From: Mytilinidion resinicola
Lineage: Eukaryota; Ascomycota; Dothideomycetes; Mytilinidiales; Mytilinidiaceae
DNA length: 64,000 nucleotides
Reading direction: 5' to 3'
Assembly: GCF_010093595.1 (NCBI RefSeq)
Contig: NW_022985464.1
Span: forward strand, 153,170-217,169
Positions 34,541 through 46,188 of the stretch are shown here, piece after piece. Position 1 is the first letter of the stretch. Every line of letters starts with the position of its first letter. The notes beneath the pieces are model-generated. The model did not search any database and had not been told where the DNA came from. It saw only the letters and a list, made by a program, of their open reading frames with translations. Made by a program: the position numbers and the translations under genes.

Positions 34541-35550
34541 GGGGCGTTACTAACTACACACCCCCTTTTTACTCCACGCACACCCCCTTTTCGCTACACG
34601 CACACCCTTTCTCCCCCGGTTACTTCACCACGATCTAATTGGCCTAGAGAGGCCGGAGGAAGCTCTGCTTATTTACTGTTATCACGTGCGCTAGCGCGCC
34701 GGCGAGCCGTAGGCGTAGCTGTACGTAAGGTAAGGCTGTGCAGTATAACCGTGTTACTATATATTCTTTCTATTTACTGCAGCCGTATATACGGCCGTAT
34801 ATACGGCTATACGTAAGGCTATATATATAGCTATAAATAGGAAGGCTGCACAGCCTTCGCATTTATCGTGTATTCTTTCCGTTTCCTGCAGTATATATAG
34901 GATATTGTATTGCTACCTACGTGCCTAATTTAAATAAGGCGATTCGTCGATGCTAAGCGCTTTCTATTGCAGGCGGCTGCTATAGCTTTAAGTATAGGAA
35001 GGTAACCGTTATAAGCTTCCTCTACCGTCTCCTATAGCTATACACGTGAACTATTAAACCTAGAAGGCTGCCGAGTAAGTATACTGTTTATCTTACAGTC
35101 TACTTTATTAGTAGAGGTACTGCGCACGCGTGCAGTAGACTCTAGATTGCCCGCAAAGCAGCATTTAAACCAGATTTTCCTCGTTTTACGGCACTTCTTA
35201 TTAGCTTTTAAACGGGACTTTATAAAGCTATAGCCCTGCGCCTTTATATGCTCTATAAGCGCTTTCTTAGCTTCCTCTAGAGTAGTATAGAACTATAGCA
35301 GTAGCGGTTTAAAGGCTATAGTAAGTGTATTATAAAGGATAAAAATAGGGATATAATTGTTTATAGCCACGCCGTATTTAGAGAAAGTATTTAGAATTAG
35401 TAAGCGACTTAAGCAAGCGAATCGGAGGCCTTGGAGCACCCCTCCGGGCCAATTAGATTGTAGTGAAGTAACCGGGGGAGGGGAGGTATACGTGTAGCGA
35501 AAAAGGGGTGTGCGTGGAGTAAAAAGGGGGTGTGTAGTTAGTAACGCCCT
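34541..35550. mobile_element. MULE/hAT-like inverted-repeat element, copy c, with a transposase DNA-binding fragment
   Basis: About 1010 bp with terminal inverted repeats of roughly 105 bp: the left end GGGCGTTACTAACTACACAC is mirrored at 35530-35549, including the CACACCCCC blocks. On the minus strand, about 35345-35050 keeps an open frame reading EEAKKALIEHIKAQGYSF, then KTRKIWFKCC and VDCKINSIL. It resembles the N-terminal zinc-type DNA-binding region of FAR1/Mutator-like transposases. Unlike copies a, b and d, the flanking 8-mers (AATAGTAA and TTATATAT) do not match, so one flank has been replaced. Confidence 0.65.
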
Positions 35551-36269
35551 TTATATATAACGTACTCTATAAGTAAGCGGTCCACCTAAGCGAGCGGTCT
35601 AGCCTAGTATATACTAAAATATTAATATTTTATAGTAGAATATCTTAACAACTACTAAATAATAATTTATAAAAATGTAAATATAAGCTATTCTATATAT
35701 AATCTATAATATATTAGGATATTAAAGCTATTTATTTAGTAATTACTAAGATATTAGGCTAAAACTAAGCAAAACTACTAGATTTTTTAAGGGGACTACT
35801 AATTGTACACCTCTTAATTCCTAGACGTATACCTTCCCCCCCTTTTTTTAGCGCTTTACCACCTTCTAATTAGCTCGGAGAGCCCGGAGCTTCCTCCGGG
35901 CATTTACCTTTACTTCTTTCTATATATAATACTATACGCGAGGCCGTATATAAGCTACGTAAGGCTATACGTAAGCTTATATATAAGCTCGTATATAAAA
36001 CTATATAAATAAGTATAGCTATACAGCCTCTCTATTCTACGGCGCATTTTTTCCAATTTATACAGCCGTATATACAGCTATACGTAAGCTTATATATAAG
36101 CTTATATATAAGGCTATATATAAGGCTATATAAATCGGTATAATATAATTACTTGTGTTATATATAGCCGCATTTGGAGAGAGTATTCGGAATTAATAAG
36201 CAAGTTAAGCGAGCGAATCGGAGGCTACGGAGCAGCCCTCCAAGCCAATTAGAAGGTGGTGAAGCGATT

Positions 36270-36475
36270 NNNNNNNNNNNNNNNNNNNNNNNNNNNNNNN
36301 NNNNNNNNNNNNNNNNNNNNNNNNNNNNNNNNNNNNNNNNNNNNNNNNNNNNNNNNNNNNNNNNNNNNNNNNNNNNNNNNNNNNNNNNNNNNNNNNNNNN
36401 NNNNNNNNNNNNNNNNNNNNNNNNNNNNNNNNNNNNNNNNNNNNNNNNNNNNNNNNNNNNNNNNNNNNNNNNNNN
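36270..36475. other. Assembly gap (206 N)
   Basis: A run of unknown bases. Comparison with element copy b and with the intact LTR at 41711-42120 predicts that about 22 bp of the MULE plus target duplication and 325 bp of LTR are missing. The true gap should therefore be near 350 bp, so the N count is not its real length. Frames made of X residues here are meaningless. Confidence 0.95.
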
Positions 36476-39400
36476 GTAGTAGGCCGGTGCAGATTGCTGG
36501 AGTTGTAGCAATCTGCGGCAGAATTTCGGTAGGTAGGGTATTGCGGTCGATACTATAATAGTACCCCCCTTCTAAACCTAAGTCTCTTAGCGAGTAGAAG
36601 GCGCTATTTATAATATATACAGCTATTTATTAGAAGTAGAGCTGTAAATTAAATCTTAATTAAGGTTTTAGGGTCTAGCAGGACAGGGCTTATCGGACGC
36701 AGGATTATAAGCTTCGGGGTGGCGGCAATAATAATTAGCCGCAGTAGTAGTATTCTTTAGGTTGTTAATAGGTTGCTAGAATAGGTTGTTATATCCAGTC
36801 TATTAAACTAAGTACTTATATTACTTTTAGCGCTAGTTTAGGTGTATACTTTTAATACGGTTAATATACTATTTAGTCTCTTTTTTAACTTAAATAGGTT
36901 TAGGTAGGGGCAACTCCTAGCTAGGCAGGTAGTTAGCTTGCGGAGCGGCAGAATAGAGTAATAAAATATAGAAGACAGGATATATTTTTATAAATTTAGG
37001 TAGGCTTAGTTAATAGGCGTACGGAAAGATAATCTATATAATTAGGAACTTTCCTAGGTTCTTCTAATTAAGCTTTTTAGCAGGTTAATTTATATAAATA
37101 TTCCGTGTATTTAACTAGACTTTATTACCTACTTTATAGGCCGGTGCGCCTATATATTTTCAGTTAGCGTATTCTTTTTATATTGCTTAGGCCTAAGTTA
37201 TCTTTTCGCGGATAAACTGCTTAATATCTAATATTTTATTAACTATTTAATTAGCCTTAAGTACTTGCAGTACTTAATAGGCAGGGCGCGGAGTTCCTAA
37301 TAGTAGTTTAAAGCCTATTTTTAGGTGTTGTTCTAAAATAGTAATAAATAGTATTACTGTTATTAATTTAGATCGGGTGTTATTTACCTTAAACTAAGTA
37401 GATAGTAGCTAGGTAACCTAGTTATCTTGCTTATAGTTTATATAGGCGCGGAGAACTTATTCTAGTATTAAATTAGCCTTTTTTATTTAGCTATTAGTTT
37501 CCGGGTAGAAGGCCGACAATAATTAGGCTTTAATATATAGTTACTTATAGAGTTTATTCTAAAATACAGAAATAAACTGTAATCCTTAATTAGATATATA
37601 TATATTAGGTAATCTATAATATACCTAAATATATCGGTAGAATAGGTTAGCTATAGCTTTAGCTGTAATTATTCTATAGGAAATTATATATTAGTACTTA
37701 CTTAGGCGGTCTACTATAACTATAATATTATTACAGCCTTCGGATTTAGGTAGTTTAATAATAAAGTTAATAGAAATATCTTACTAGTAACACTGCAGGA
37801 CGGGCAGGGGTTTTAGGAAGCTATTATACTTCTTTTTTAAAGCCTTTATATAGTAATAGGTATAACAGTATACTATAAATTAGCAGATTATTTTAAATAT
37901 ATACGGCTAGTAGTATTTTCTTTAGAGGATTTCTAGAGTTTTTCTATATCTAGGGTGGCCGCTAATAGGGGAATTATACACGTAACGAAGCAGTTTAATC
38001 TTTAGTTTATTATTATTAGGAATTGCTATTTAGTTGCGGAAGTAGAGCTTACTATTTCGCTCTTTATATTTGCTTAGGGTAATCTTTTTAGAGCGGTGTA
38101 CTCCGGAGCGTAATATTTCTAGAACTTCCTAAATAAACTTATTATTTAGGTATTTATCCTTAATAATCTCCTAAATTATTTAGTTAATTTCTGTTAGATT
38201 TAACTGCGTGAACAGGTTAGGATAGAGCAGTATCTAATTTTAGGCTGCTTAAGCTTCTTCTTACGCAGGCGCATCTTGCGTATAACGTGTTAAGGCGTTA
38301 GGCTTTTTACTATACTTACCAGGTTAGTAGGTAATTAAGAAGTTAAATTAGGACAGGTATTTAGACTAATAAGCCTGTTAGTAGCTTAACTGCTTTATAG
38401 TTATAAAGTACTGCAGGTTTTTATAGTTACTAAGAACCTAAATTAGGAATACTGCGCCTTTTAGTTTAGGCCGCCACTATTTAAAGTATTAGATAATTGC
38501 TAGAAGTTCCTTATTATAGATCTTATAGTTGTATTTAGCAGAACTTAATTATTTTAAAAAGTAGGCTACAGGTCGGAGTATTCCTTATTTATCTATTTAT
38601 AAGAGTACTCCAGCGTTTATATAGTCGGACAAATCGGCCTTAATAATAATTAGTAGTTCGGGGTCGAAATAATAGAGGATTAGGGCGGTAGTAAACGCTG
38701 TCTTAAGTTGTTTAAATACCGCAAAGTAGGACTTATTAAACCGGAACGGAATATTCTTTTTTATAAGTATAATTAGGGGAGCAGCCAGGCTAGAGAAATT
38801 GTTAATAAATTGTTAGTAGAAGTTTATAAATCTAATAAAGGCTTATATATTCTTAATATTATAGGGAACTTCCTAGTTATAGATATCCTTAATCTTATTT
38901 AGGTTTATACTAATTCCGCCGGTTAATATTATATACCCTAGGTAGGTAACCTTATTCTAATAGAATTCGCACTTATTAATATCTAGTTATAGGCCGGCGG
39001 CTTCTATTACTTCTAGGACCAGCTTTATATAACGCTAGTAGTCTTTAAAGTTTTTGCTATATATTAGAATATTATTAATATATGCAGTATAGAATATATC
39101 TAGGTACAGGCGGAGCACGTTGTTTATATAGTATTAGAATATACTAGGAGCGTTAGCTAATCTAAATAGCATTACCAGGTATTTAAACAGGCCGTATCGC
39201 GTCCGGAAAGCAGTTAGCTATTTATCTCCTTTCGCAATTTATAAGCAATTAAATGCGGAGATAATATTAAGCTTTATATAGTATTTTACCTTACTTAATT
39301 ATGCTAGGGTCTCCTAAATTAAGGGGATTAGGTATTAGTTCTTAATAGTTATAGTATTTAGCGCGCAGTAGTTAATATAGAATTATAGGCCTCCTCCAGG

Positions 39401-42120
39401 CTTCTTAATAAAGATAACCGGAGAGGCAATAGGTAATAAACTAGCACAGATAAATTCTTTTGCGAGGTTGTTATTAAGGTACTTCCTTAGCACCTTTAAT
39501 TTATTTTATAATATTCCGTACAACAGGCTAAATCTATGCAGTTTGCTGTTTTTAAGTATAATCTTATAATTATATATTTAGTGTTGAGGTAACTTATTAG
39601 CTTTCTATTAGGAGAAGGTTTTTAGCAAATAGTAATATTATGCTAGGACTTTTATAGCTAGGTCGGTTTAGGTTTTTAAAGCTAAGGCCTTATTAATATC
39701 GGCAACAGTAATAGTAAAGATTTTATAATTAGGTTATTAGGCTAATTAGGTTATAAACGCCGCGTTTAGTATATAGATATCCGTCCGGGTATTAGGTTTA
39801 AATTTAGAATTAGATTTAGTTTCGGGTTTAGTTTCTAGCTTAGGTTTAGGGTCGGGCATATTTATCTAGTATACTATTTTAGAAAGCTAGTAATTATATT
39901 AGTATTATATAGATAGGCTCGATTACTATAAGTAAGAGCGTTAGGTTAGAGGTATTAGGCACTACTTAATAAAAGGCGCTTTAGAAAGCTATTCTATATA
40001 AGTTCTTATTATAGAGGTTTAGAAGTTGCGCAGGTATTGCGCCTAGTATTAGGATAATCGAAACAATAGTTATTAGTTATTATAGTTAAATCTAATATAG
40101 TGCTTATATAGCTAGGGCTGTTCTAGTAGTAGCTTATATTTACTAAGTTCTAGTATATAGAAACAGATCTATTCTATATAGTTTAGGTAGTAGAAGGTTA
40201 CTTGCGCAGAGTGCGTAATCTATTCTTTTTTAAACGTTTTTCTATTAAATCTAGTTAGGCGTAAAATATAAGAGAGCGGGTTAAGGCGGAGGTTCTATAT
40301 ACACGCCAGATTCCTGTAAATATAACCTATACCTATAGCTCTACTATTAATTAGAGCTATAGCGTTTATATAGGTAGGGCCTTATTATATAGAAATAGGG
40401 ATAAAAATCTATTATTTCTAGGAGTTAGGTTTAGGTTCTTTAAATAGGTTTATAAAAATCCGGGGTTAGAATAGTTCTAGGGGGCGACTTAGCCCCGGAA
40501 TAAGGCTTTTAATAACTTTTTTATATAGAATAAGCGGCTACCTTTAGATTAATTAGAGCTAAAAAATAAAGCGGTAGATATAGAGGAACAGCGGGCAGAT
40601 AAAAATTAGGTGGAATTAGTTAATTACGCGTATATATACAGTTAGGGGCTTAGAGGCTTATCTATACTAGATAATTAGACTTAGAGTAAAAGAATAGAGT
40701 AATTGCGGGAGATATAGCTATACTTTCCGCATTTAAAGCAGAGGCCCTTTTAATAATATTTATTTTATTTAGCTAAGCCGGCTAGAGCATATTTAAATAT
40801 ATTAATTTCTATTATATCTAGGTCTTTTTATAACAGAGGGGAATATTAAAAGGGTTAGCCGGGCAGGAATTATAGATTGTTATTATACTTTGTAATTAAG
40901 TTGGTATAGTTGTTTAGATTATCCGGGGTAGTAGCGCTAACTATTATATAGCAAAGTTTATTAAAGAAGAAGTATTAAAGCTAAGTTATTAGGCTAGCTT
41001 TATTTAGATCTATATTAGCGGTAAGTTATTAGAATTTAGTAAAGTGCGATATAAAGGCACACCTTCCTTACTTTAGTATATAGAGTCGATTTAAGAATAT
41101 AAGTTTCTAGTTCGGATTGCTGTATATAGCCTGCAGGAATTAGATAAGTTAATTAATAGTGCAGATATTTTAGTCTATTAAAAGGTTAATAAGCGTTAAT
41201 AGGTTAGATTCTAATCGAGAGTAAGTATATAGTAGGCAAGCACGTTTAGTTAGGTATTAATTAGTATTTCCTTTTAGTTTATACTATAGTTATTAGATAA
41301 AAATTAGAAGTTCCTTTTAACTCCCCTTAAATATTAAAGGGTTAATTAGATGTTTAGTTTTTAGAGTCGGCGGGGCGGCGGCTATTAGAAAGAAGTTTGT
41401 TAAAGTCGGCAGAGTAACTTTAATAGTTAGGGTCCGTATATAGTTTATATTATTAGCAGGTATTAAGCTATTATTTAATTTATAAATAAAAGGCCCTATA
41501 AATTATTAGTCGGGCGCTAGTAGTGGAGTAGAGGTAGATTTAGACTAAATTGCGGCTACTTCCTTCTGCAGAGCAGTAATTTCCTATTTCTAGGCGGATA
41601 GAACTTCTATTATAGTAGCCTGCTATTCCTTTATAAAGCTAATAAGCTCTAGAAGTATTATAGTCGGGTTAGTAGGGGTGTTTATAGTAGTAAGAGTAGA
41701 TATAATATAATATTATAATAGCGCTATATATAAAAGGTTAAGGGCTTAAAGAGGAGCGTTAATTAGGTGCTATATATAATGCTATATGGAGAATTAAGAC
41801 GTTATATAAGGAACAGGAAGACGGGAGACGGGCCACCGGATATAAGGGCGTGGCCGAGCGCGTGGCGTACAGCCTCTATACCGTTTCGGCGCGTGGCACG
41901 CGTGTACGCGAGGTCCTTACCAGATCAGGTAATAGGAAAAGGGGGCAGCCGGTAGGTGGCTGGAGCGGGACAGGATAGGAAGCGGAAGCAAAACGGGAGC
42001 GGAGCAGGGCAGGCAGGGCAGGAGGCCGGCCAACGGTAGTAGGCCGGTGCAGATTGCTGGAGTTGTAGCAATCTGCGGCAGAATTTCGGTAGGTAGGGTG
42101 TCGCAGTCGATACCGTGACA
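36476..42120 (-). mobile_element. Gypsy family 1, copy C (3' LTR partly lost in the gap)
   Basis: Minus-strand copy of the same family as 19193-25161. The remaining 85 bp of the 3' LTR is 36476-36560. The internal region is 36561-41710 (5150 bp, against 5149 bp in copy A), and the complete 5' LTR is 41711-42120. The reverse transcriptase near 39050-39090 reads AYINNILIYS, the same Asp-to-Asn loss as copy A. ACGTC at 42121-42125 is the probable target duplication, with its partner inside the gap. Overall slightly less mutated than copy A. Confidence 0.85.
41711..42120 (-). repeat. 5' LTR of Gypsy copy C
   Basis: 410 bp, from TATTATAATAGCGC to GTCGATACCGTGACA in plus orientation. It is the best preserved LTR of the family in the window, with many CpG sites retained. 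Confidence 0.85.
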
Positions 42121-42321
42121 ACGTCTAGGAATTAGAGGGTGTACGATTAGTAGTCCCCTTTTTTAAAATCTTAATATACTATAGATTATATATAATATAG
42201 CTTATATTTAAGTTTTTATAAGTTATTATCTAGTAGTTATTAAGATATTTTGCTATAAAATATTGTTTTTTTGGTGTTAGACCGCTTACTTAGGTGGACC
42301 GCTCGCTTATAGAGTACGTTA

Positions 42322-43922
42322 TCCTTTCTAATTTATATATATCCTTTCCAATTTATATACACTAATTAAATTAATTAGATTAATCCCCGCTTAAGGTTTA
42401 ATTAGCTAGAGGATTAATTAATTGGATTATCTAGAGTTTATACTAATAAACCGGCCGTTAATCCGATTAAGAATTGGCCGGTTTACTAACCACGCTGCTT
42501 TCAACCACCAACAACTTTATATCGCAGGCCACCGGACCCAACAGGAGCCTGGGCTATATAACCAATTTCCACCTGCTGGCAATTTTTAAGCAATATATAA
42601 TATCCGGTATTAGGAAGCAGTATTCCCTATTAAGTCCAACAGCTATTTTCTTCTATAGAACCTACTAACCTACTAACTTCTAGATGCTTACTATTAAGCA
42701 CAGATCGAGGAGCACTATCCTTAGATATAGATAACTAATAATCTACTTGCTTTCTACGCGGATCCTCTATTTCCAGGAGCGCGCATCTTCGACCCTGATG
42801 ATTGGCCCAGGCACGGTGTTATAACCGGTTGGATGGAGCTATTCTGGTTCGACCCGAATAATGTGTGATTTTATGACAAAGTACGGTTCCAGGGTTGGGC
42901 GACAAAGGTTTCTTCAGGCGCTACAGGCACTAAAGTTAGTAAAAGATACCCAGGGTTAGTTACTTGGCTAGTAGGGGTTAATAAGGCCTTCGATTTTCTT
43001 TCTTCTACTTCTATATAGCTAGTAGGAGTGCTTGTTATAAATGGAATTTGCCTGTACACATATTATCTTGCAGCAGAATAAGCCACGGGATAGAGTCTTT
43101 GGTGAACTAGCTACTCTATAAGATCACTGTATTGATGAAAGCTTGACTAAAGGTTGAAGGTTACTTCTAGGCGAGGCTAGCACGTGATCTAACCCATACT
43201 AAGTCTAATCAGGATAGCTTGGTGTGTGGCGGCGCACCTACCCTTCTCCAGGTTCTTTCGTCGATCTATCACACCATCAATCTCCCAAACGACCCCTCCC
43301 TGCGTCTATCCTCATTTAATTCTCGCGATAAATGCCGATTTTTCCGCCTGCCCGATTGCTGTAGAGCAGCTCTACTGAGATGCTACAAAGGTACCCTCTT
43401 CTAGATGGAGAATTATTCACGTCGGCTCGGCATTTGCGCCTTTTAGACAGCTATGTACCTTACCAAACGCAACAAAAGGATTGATGCAACCGTTCACTCA
43501 TCCCGACCACGGCCCCTGGCAAAATGGGCGCCGATCATAGCAACGCCATCCCCAAAAGGCCTCTCGTTGAGAGCAGAAACGTGAAGAACTTGGCCAACCG
43601 GGGGAACCATTCCTAGATAGTGTTACCCGAGGGACATAGACTAGGATTTACAAGAAAGCTTACCATGATAGGGTGCGCACCCTTACCTGCCGCCATGATC
43701 GGCCATTATGTGCATCTATATAGGTCTAATCAGGGGGTCAGCATCGAGCACACAGGACTACATAACCATGCAGGTCCGCGATGAGGCGTGGTCGAGATGA
43801 ATACCCCCACCCGTCTAAGAAACTCACTGTCCTTTCTGCTGCTCGTAAATCAGTCGCTTACAGTCTCTACTTTCTATCTTTGTCTCTCTTTTTCATCGCG
43901 ACCTTTTGCATAATTCGAAGTT
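42322..43922. other. Transition from the repeat block to gene-rich DNA
   Basis: Base composition returns to normal by about 42500. A short inverted repeat AAACCGGCC (42448-42456) / GGCCGGTTT (42476-42484) with a 19 base loop is present. Several short open frames exist, but none has motifs or intron structure I can support. The last 200 bp are the probable promoter of the membrane-protein gene. Confidence 0.5.
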
Positions 43923-45109
43923 ATGGGAGTCGGCGACCCAAACGGCCTCCAATGGATATTTCCACCAGGCAACGATCATAAGACCAGCGATGTCGCAGCA
44001 AATTTTGGTCCCGTATACGTTCAAGATGCAATCAAAATCGAGTATACTCCGGCAGACCAGCCCGCGCAGATCGAATTAGCGTGCGGGTTTAGCGGTGATG
44101 CCCAGGGTCAGTATTAGCATTACAGCCCGGTCACATCTAGAACCTCATAGCTGACCTTGATTTAGCATCTGTTATTGAAACTAGAAGTGCCTCCAGGTCG
44201 CCATACTTCTGGAATCTGCTCAAGCCCGCTGGTGACGGAAACGGCGCGTGTCATTTCGCGTTTTCTTCAGCATCGGCAGGCAATGGAGACTACTGGGTAT
44301 ACATGTCAGCTAAAGCTGACCACACCACTATCTGGAGCAATCTTGCCGTGGCTACTGTTGGTACTTCCTCAACGGCCGTAGCAGAGTCAAGTCAAACTTC
44401 AACGATGGTTGCAAGCAGTGCAGCACCTACCACTACATCATCACTCTTGACCGCTGCTCAGCTGGCGGTATCTTCGAATAGCAAGCCAACAACAGTCATC
44501 ACAAGTACAACAGTTTCTTCAATTACCGGATTGGCACTCGCCGCATCCAGTCCATCAGCACCAAAAGCCTCGGGTTTAGTACTAGCAACAAACACACCTG
44601 CCGCGTCAAGTGTTTCAACTTCGACCGCAGCACCCACTACAGAGAAGAAGTCCTCTTCAAATCACGCAGCAATGGGCATCGGTGTGACTGTCGCGATTCT
44701 TGCCATCATAGCCTTCGTGCTCGGTCTATTCCTTTTCTACAAACGGCGGAGTAGGAACAACTTCAAATCCCTACCCGATGAACCAACTCCAGATACCAAG
44801 GCTACTGTATCACGGCCTCTGCCCACGAAAAACGTCGGATACGGAATTGAGATGGTACCCCAAGAAAAGGGGTGGATGTATGATCGATATGCGCAAGCAA
44901 CGGAACCGGTAGGAGGCAATATGCCTCCGAAGGCTGTTGTAGCCCCGGAGAGTACCGTAGCCTCGAAGAATCCCTACTCAGCGGCTATGATGTATCAAGA
45001 GAAGCCGTATCCACAACTTCCTGAGTCAGGGGGACAACCACGAGCAGCTCCAGCACCACCTCCGAAGGATACGGACGAGATACCAACACAGTCCACGCAG
45101 CCATTTTAA
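43923..45109 (+). CDS. Ser/Thr-rich single-pass membrane protein (Mid2/WSC-like layout)
   Basis: Two exons (43923-44106, 44166-45109) with a 59 bp GT-AG intron encode 375 residues. The N-terminal 120 residues form a compact region with DPNGLQWIFPPGNDHKTSD and paired cysteines. About 110 residues of Ser/Thr/Ala-rich stalk follow, probably O-glycosylated, then a membrane helix (about 231-253, MGIGVTVAILAIIAFVLGLF) with a positive KRRSR stop-transfer. The cytoplasmic tail is proline-rich and polar. The layout matches fungal cell-surface sensors and adhesin-like proteins of unknown role. The chosen ATG gives no clear signal peptide, and the frame upstream is closed, so either secretion uses the membrane helix or a 5' exon is missing. 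Confidence 0.8.
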
Positions 45110-46188
45110 TGGTGTTGGGTTAGATATTCCCATAGATACCATTATTCTTGTCACCAGTAATGTTTAGCAAGCCGTTACGGCGCATGTGTCTACGCTCCCA
45201 GATGATCATTGAATCCAAGCAAATCGTCAGTTCTCGGTCACTTCAGGGAACTCAGCAGTGATTTTTCTATTAATATTGAGACGCAAATGTACAAGGGGAA
45301 GGCACATCTGATTATGTGGGTAGGGGACCTTCTCAATGGTAAAGCTCAATCGCCAAAGGTGGCAAAATAGCAGCTGACCAGGAGGAATACGGGCATAGGC
45401 CATGCTACACTGCTCAGAAGTCGCAGAATTTTCCGCAGTCGGAATTCCGAGAATGAAGGCCTCCACAAGTTCGCCATTACTAGTACTAGGACACAAGTTT
45501 GGGCACGTCGTCCTCTGATCTCTTGCAGGAGTATGATGATGTGCTGAAGCACCACAAACAGCGGCCAAGCAGGCCGACGGTAAGCGCATTAAAGTTCTCT
45601 GATTCAAGCTCTCAAGGCTTTTGAATATTATCGGAAGATTTTTAATGTGCTGAAGCACCTCAACTGGTAGCGAGCGAGACTCAGGGTTTCCGGCCTACGT
45701 GCCTAGCCAATTACAACTTCTACAGAGAGGGGTTGGGGTACGGTGGCCTACCCTGCCTACCGCTGCCTACTGCTGCCTCTAATTAGTACTTATGCCTACG
45801 CTCCCTATGTAGTATATAGTCTGCTCGTACGGCTTCACAAATCAAACAGAGTTCACGTCAATTTGCAACCTAAGTGCGAGTGTGCCCAGAGTTCTGTCAA
45901 GGCACTGTGGCGAGTTTCTCTGTATTTTCCCAGAGAAGTGTCCTAGCTTATGTGGCCAGACTATCTACACCGCCTCCAACATCCAGCTAGTGGGCAAGGT
46001 CGAGGACGAGGAGGCGATGAAGGATGCGGAGGATTGTGAACGAGGATGGGAAGAGTTCAGCTGAAAGAACACCGAGAGCGATTTCAGGTGCTCCGTTGAG
46101 TGGAATCGCAAGTATCTATGAACCAGGAGACGAGATCTGTCTTGCTAGATAGTATTGAAGGATTGATTGTATTACCAGAAACATAAAC
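45110..46188. other. Intergenic region
   Basis: About 1.1 kb between convergent genes. The 13-mer GTGCTGAAGCACC, itself an imperfect palindrome, occurs at 45541-45553 and 45647-45659. A 143-codon minus-strand frame exists (45658-45227) but has no recognisable features, and I do not support it as a gene. Confidence 0.5.

Larger units (their letters stand above)
35791..42158. mobile_element. MULE/hAT-like inverted-repeat element, copy d, split by a Gypsy insertion
   Basis: The left part (35791-36269) starts GGGGACTACTAATTG and carries the subterminal TACGTA/TATATAAGC array. The right end (42121-42158) finishes GATTAGTAGTCCCC. The 8 bp duplication TTTTTTAA flanks it (35783-35790, 42159-42166). 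The Gypsy copy ending at 42120 and the assembly gap interrupt it. Confidence 0.75.
35560..42319. mobile_element. Mariner/pogo-like MITE, split by a nested MULE and Gypsy
   Basis: The left arm (35560-35790) and the right arm (42159-42319) are inverted copies: ACGTACTCTATAAGTAAGCG at the left is mirrored by the reverse complement of 42300-42319, and the similarity continues inward for over 150 bp. TA dinucleotides flank both ends (35558-35559 and 42320-42321), as for Tc1-mariner insertions. Without its nested inserts it would be about 390 bp. It has no coding capacity. Confidence 0.75.

Noticed and set aside
45227..45658. 143-codon minus-strand frame
   Set aside because: No domain, no homologous pattern I recognise, and it lies in the 3' flank of a gene; not supported.
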